NCBI GenBank assembly: GCA_964035545.1
Contig: OZ037771.1
Span: forward strand, 7,668,690 to 7,732,689
Direction: 5' to 3'
Length of the DNA: 64,000 nucleotides
Origin: Bugula neritina
Lineage: Eukaryota; Bryozoa; Gymnolaemata; Cheilostomatida; Bugulidae
Below are positions 61,678-64,000 of this stretch, piece by piece; positions within the stretch are counted from its first letter, which is position 1, and the number at the start of each line of letters is the position of its first letter. The notes under the pieces are model-generated. The model saw only the letters and a program-made list of their open reading frames with translations. It was not told where the DNA came from and did not search any database. The translations under genes were made by a program, and so were the position numbers.

Positions 61678-64000
61678 ATGGGCGATGAAGAAGTTCAGCA
61701 ACAAATAATTGTGCATAGGAATGCACCCAGAATCGAACCACCAGGTGAGATCGTTTTGAATTGTGAGCGTGAGCAAAACTTCAGAAGATTTAAAAGCCGG
61801 TGGCAGTCGTTTTACATTCTGTCTAGACTTTCGGAGGAAAGTGATGAGTACCAGAGAGCATTGCTATTATATACAATTGGTGATGATGCATGCCGAGTGG
61901 TAGAGTCAAGTCACAAATATCAGAATGATAAGAGTCTAGCAGCGATAATAGACATTTTGGAGCAATACTGTGTAGGAGAACGAAATATAGTGCACGAACG
62001 TTATAAATTTAATACAAGGTGTCAATTACAAGGAGAGAATTTTGATGCTTTTTACTCAGAATTACGTGCGCTAGCAGATAAATGTGGATTTAATTACCGA
62101 CCTGCCACTGATGAGGCACCAGCACCATTTGATGAGATGCTGAGAGATCGAATTGTTTTAGGAATTAGAGATGACTCTCTTAGAAAGAAATTGATTTCTC
62201 AAGGTAACACTTTAACGCTAGACCAGGCAGTACGTATTTGTAGGAGCAGTGAAGTCACTTCAACTGTGATGCAAAGTGTAACAAAAGGAGCAAGCTCAGG
62301 GTCTGTAGATGCTATAAGTAAAGCACAAAGCAGCTACCCTAAATATAAGCAAAGCAAACCAAGTAATACACGCAAGCAGGGAGGTGCTGTCCAGCTGCCA
62401 GTTAACTCTCAGATGTACAAGCCTACAAACAGCCAGGATTCTTGTAAAAGGTGCGGTAGGGAACCACATTCAAAAGCGGAATGCCCAGCTAAGGATGCTC
62501 AATGCAGGAAGTGCAAGAAAGTGGGCCACTTCCAGCGGCAATGCAGAAGTAGATCCATCCAGGAGGTGACCGAAGCAAGTAATGACGACGGTATAATGTT
62601 CACAGGAGAGTTCAAAATAGAAAACCTAACTGTGGATGCTTGGAAAGCCAAAGTAGCAGTAAATGGTAACTGTACTACTTTCAAGCTCGATACAGGTGCA
62701 GATGGCACAGTAGTCAGTGACAAACTACCGTGGCTGTCTACTATTTCACTGCAAACTACAGGAGTCCGCTTATATGGACCTGGAGGAAAGCAACTCCAAG
62801 TCTTAGGAACTTTTGAGGCAGATCTTCAATATAAAAGTCAAAAGTACAAGGAGACAGCCTACGTAATTCAAAATCAGTCAACCTCTCTACTCAGTAGAAC
62901 TGCTTGTGAAAAGTTAGGGCTGATAACATGCCAAGTAAAGCAGCAAGGGGAAATAACCAAAGACATTCACACAGACTTCTCAAAGCTATTTAAAGGCCTT
63001 GGAGCACTCAAGGGATACTCATACAGAATATCACTAATTCCAGATTACCAGCCAACATGCATCTACACTCCAAGGAAAATTCCCATTCCAATACGAGACA
63101 AAACCAAGAAAAAGCTAGATGAGATGGCACAACAAGGAGTTATCTCTCCCGTAACAGAAGCTACAGAGTGGTGTAGTGGAATGGTCCCAGTCCTCAAACC
63201 ATCAGGAGATGTACGCGTCTGTGTGGACCTGACTGGCCTGAATAAAGCAGTTAGAAGGGAAATCTATCCAATGCCAGCAGTCGATGAAAGTATTGGACTG
63301 TTGGGGGCAAGTAAAATCTTCTCAAAGCTAGATGCCAATAGTGGGTTCTGGCAAATACACTTGGACAAGGAGTCAAGAAAACTGACTACCTTCCTCACAC
63401 CTTTTGGCCGGTTCTGTTTCAACAGACTTCCATTTGGCATATCTAGTGCACCGGAGATTTTTTCTCGAGCTATGTGCAGACTACTAGGCGACATAGAGAA
63501 TGTCATCTGCCACATGGACGATATTCTAGTTCATGGTAAAGATGCAGAAAGCCACGATAAAACCTTAAAGCTGGTTTTAAGCAGACTGGAAGAAGCAGGA
63601 CTCACATTGAATGAAGACAAGTGTGAGATTGGCCAAGCTCAAGTGAAGTTTTTAGGCCACATTATAGATGCTAAAGGAGTCAGCCCTGACCCGGATAAAG
63701 TCGCATCAATACGTGACTTCCCAGCCCCTACCTGTAAGACAGAGTTGAGACGACTAAATGGTATGCTGAATCAGCTAGCTAAGTTTATCCCTCACCTGTC
63801 TGAAATCACAGCTCCCATGAGAGAGTTACTGAAGGAAAGTAAGGCTTGGACATGGAATCAACCTCAAGAGGAAGCTTTCCAAAAGGTAAAGCAAACACTG
63901 ATGTCTGCTCAGGTCATAGCACACTATGATCTCAAGCTGAAAACAATTGTTGCCACTGATGCTAGCAACACTGGACTTGGAGCTGCTATGTTCCAAATAC
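61678..64000 (+). CDS. Gag-Pol of a second Ty3/gypsy element, open to the right edge
   Basis: One uninterrupted frame of 774 codons from the ATG at 61678. Gag is followed by two zinc knuckles (CKRCGREPHSKAEC and CRKCKKVGHFQRQC, about 62446-62546), an aspartic protease with KLDTGAD (about 62684), and RT with HMDDILVHG in the catalytic position (about 63510). The start of RNase H (VATDASNTG) lies at the right edge. Gag and Pol share one frame, so no frameshift is needed, unlike the element at 34260. It resembles the K02A2.6-like single-ORF lineage. Integrase and the 3' LTR lie outside the window. Confidence 0.88.
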   Translation, partial: MGDEEVQQQIIVHRNAPRIEPPGEIVLNCEREQNFRRFKSRWQSFYILSRLSEESDEYQRALLLYTIGDDACRVVESSHKYQNDKSLAAIIDILEQYCVGERNIVHERYKFNTRCQLQGENFDAFYSELRALADKCGFNYRPATDEAPAPFDEMLRDRIVLGIRDDSLRKKLISQGNTLTLDQAVRICRSSEVTSTVMQSVTKGASSGSVDAISKAQSSYPKYKQSKPSNTRKQGGAVQLPVNSQMYKPTNSQDSCKRCGREPHSKAECPAKDAQCRKCKKVGHFQRQCRSRSIQEVTEASNDDGIMFTGEFKIENLTVDAWKAKVAVNGNCTTFKLDTGADGTVVSDKLPWLSTISLQTTGVRLYGPGGKQLQVLGTFEADLQYKSQKYKETAYVIQNQSTSLLSRTACEKLGLITCQVKQQGEITKDIHTDFSKLFKGLGALKGYSYRISLIPDYQPTCIYTPRKIPIPIRDKTKKKLDEMAQQGVISPVTEATEWCSGMVPVLKPSGDVRVCVDLTGLNKAVRREIYPMPAVDESIGLLGASKIFSKLDANSGFWQIHLDKESRKLTTFLTPFGRFCFNRLPFGISSAPEIFSRAMCRLLGDIENVICHMDDILVHGKDAESHDKTLKLVLSRLEEAGLTLNEDKCEIGQAQVKFLGHIIDAKGVSPDPDKVASIRDFPAPTCKTELRRLNGMLNQLAKFIPHLSEITAPMRELLKESKAWTWNQPQEEAFQKVKQTLMSAQVIAHYDLKLKTIVATDASNTGLGAAMFQI

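Overview
The window is invertebrate animal DNA. It has multi-exon genes with GT-AG introns, an AT-rich background, a fragment of the metazoan gene TMEM33, an animal-type caspase domain and a dense mix of LTR, LINE, SINE and DNA transposons. An early-branching marine metazoan such as a sponge or cnidarian is my guess; nothing here fixes the taxon.

The core is a head-to-tail tandem array of three paralogous genes, all on the minus strand. Gene C (59774 to 32564) and gene B (28275 to 11619) are complete. Gene A (5425 to beyond base 1) is cut by the left edge. Each encodes, in order, a short N-terminal region, a run of leucine-rich repeats (LRRs), a Roc GTPase with its COR domain, an acidic linker, and a full caspase domain (p20 with His/Cys dyad, then p10). 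The exon model keeps one open frame through every junction in both complete genes (1359 codons in B, 1264 in C). This LRR-Roc-COR-caspase protein would join a recognition surface, a GTPase switch and a death or inflammatory protease in one chain, analogous to an NLR with its effector caspase built in.

The LRRs are carried by 138-bp cassette exons, each exactly two 23-residue repeats in phase 2. There are six in B, four in C and at least five in A. Cassettes and their introns are nearly identical except at the codons predicted to face the concave surface of the LRR.

Layout, left to right: gene A LRR exons and 5' end (1-5425); A upstream region with a 674-bp insertion (5426-8323); C-terminal exons of TMEM33 on the plus strand (8901-10058); gene B (11619-28275), whose introns hold a minisatellite, a solo LTR, a Tc1/mariner relic and a 3.7-kb transposon with long terminal inverted repeats; B upstream region with another LTR and a LINE fragment (28276-31760); gene C (32564-59774). 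Gene C was inflated by a minisatellite with a tRNA-derived SINE, a 7.6-kb Ty3/gypsy element with identical LTRs (34260-41869), an intact two-ORF LINE (48620-52605) and a hAT-type element with a foldback element nested in it (53552-55209). The right edge (60640-64000) holds a solo LTR, then a partly deleted and an apparently intact Ty3/gypsy element of another lineage that share one LTR.

The repeats flank or interrupt introns, and every coding exon of B and C remains open. The genes therefore look maintained despite the transposon load.
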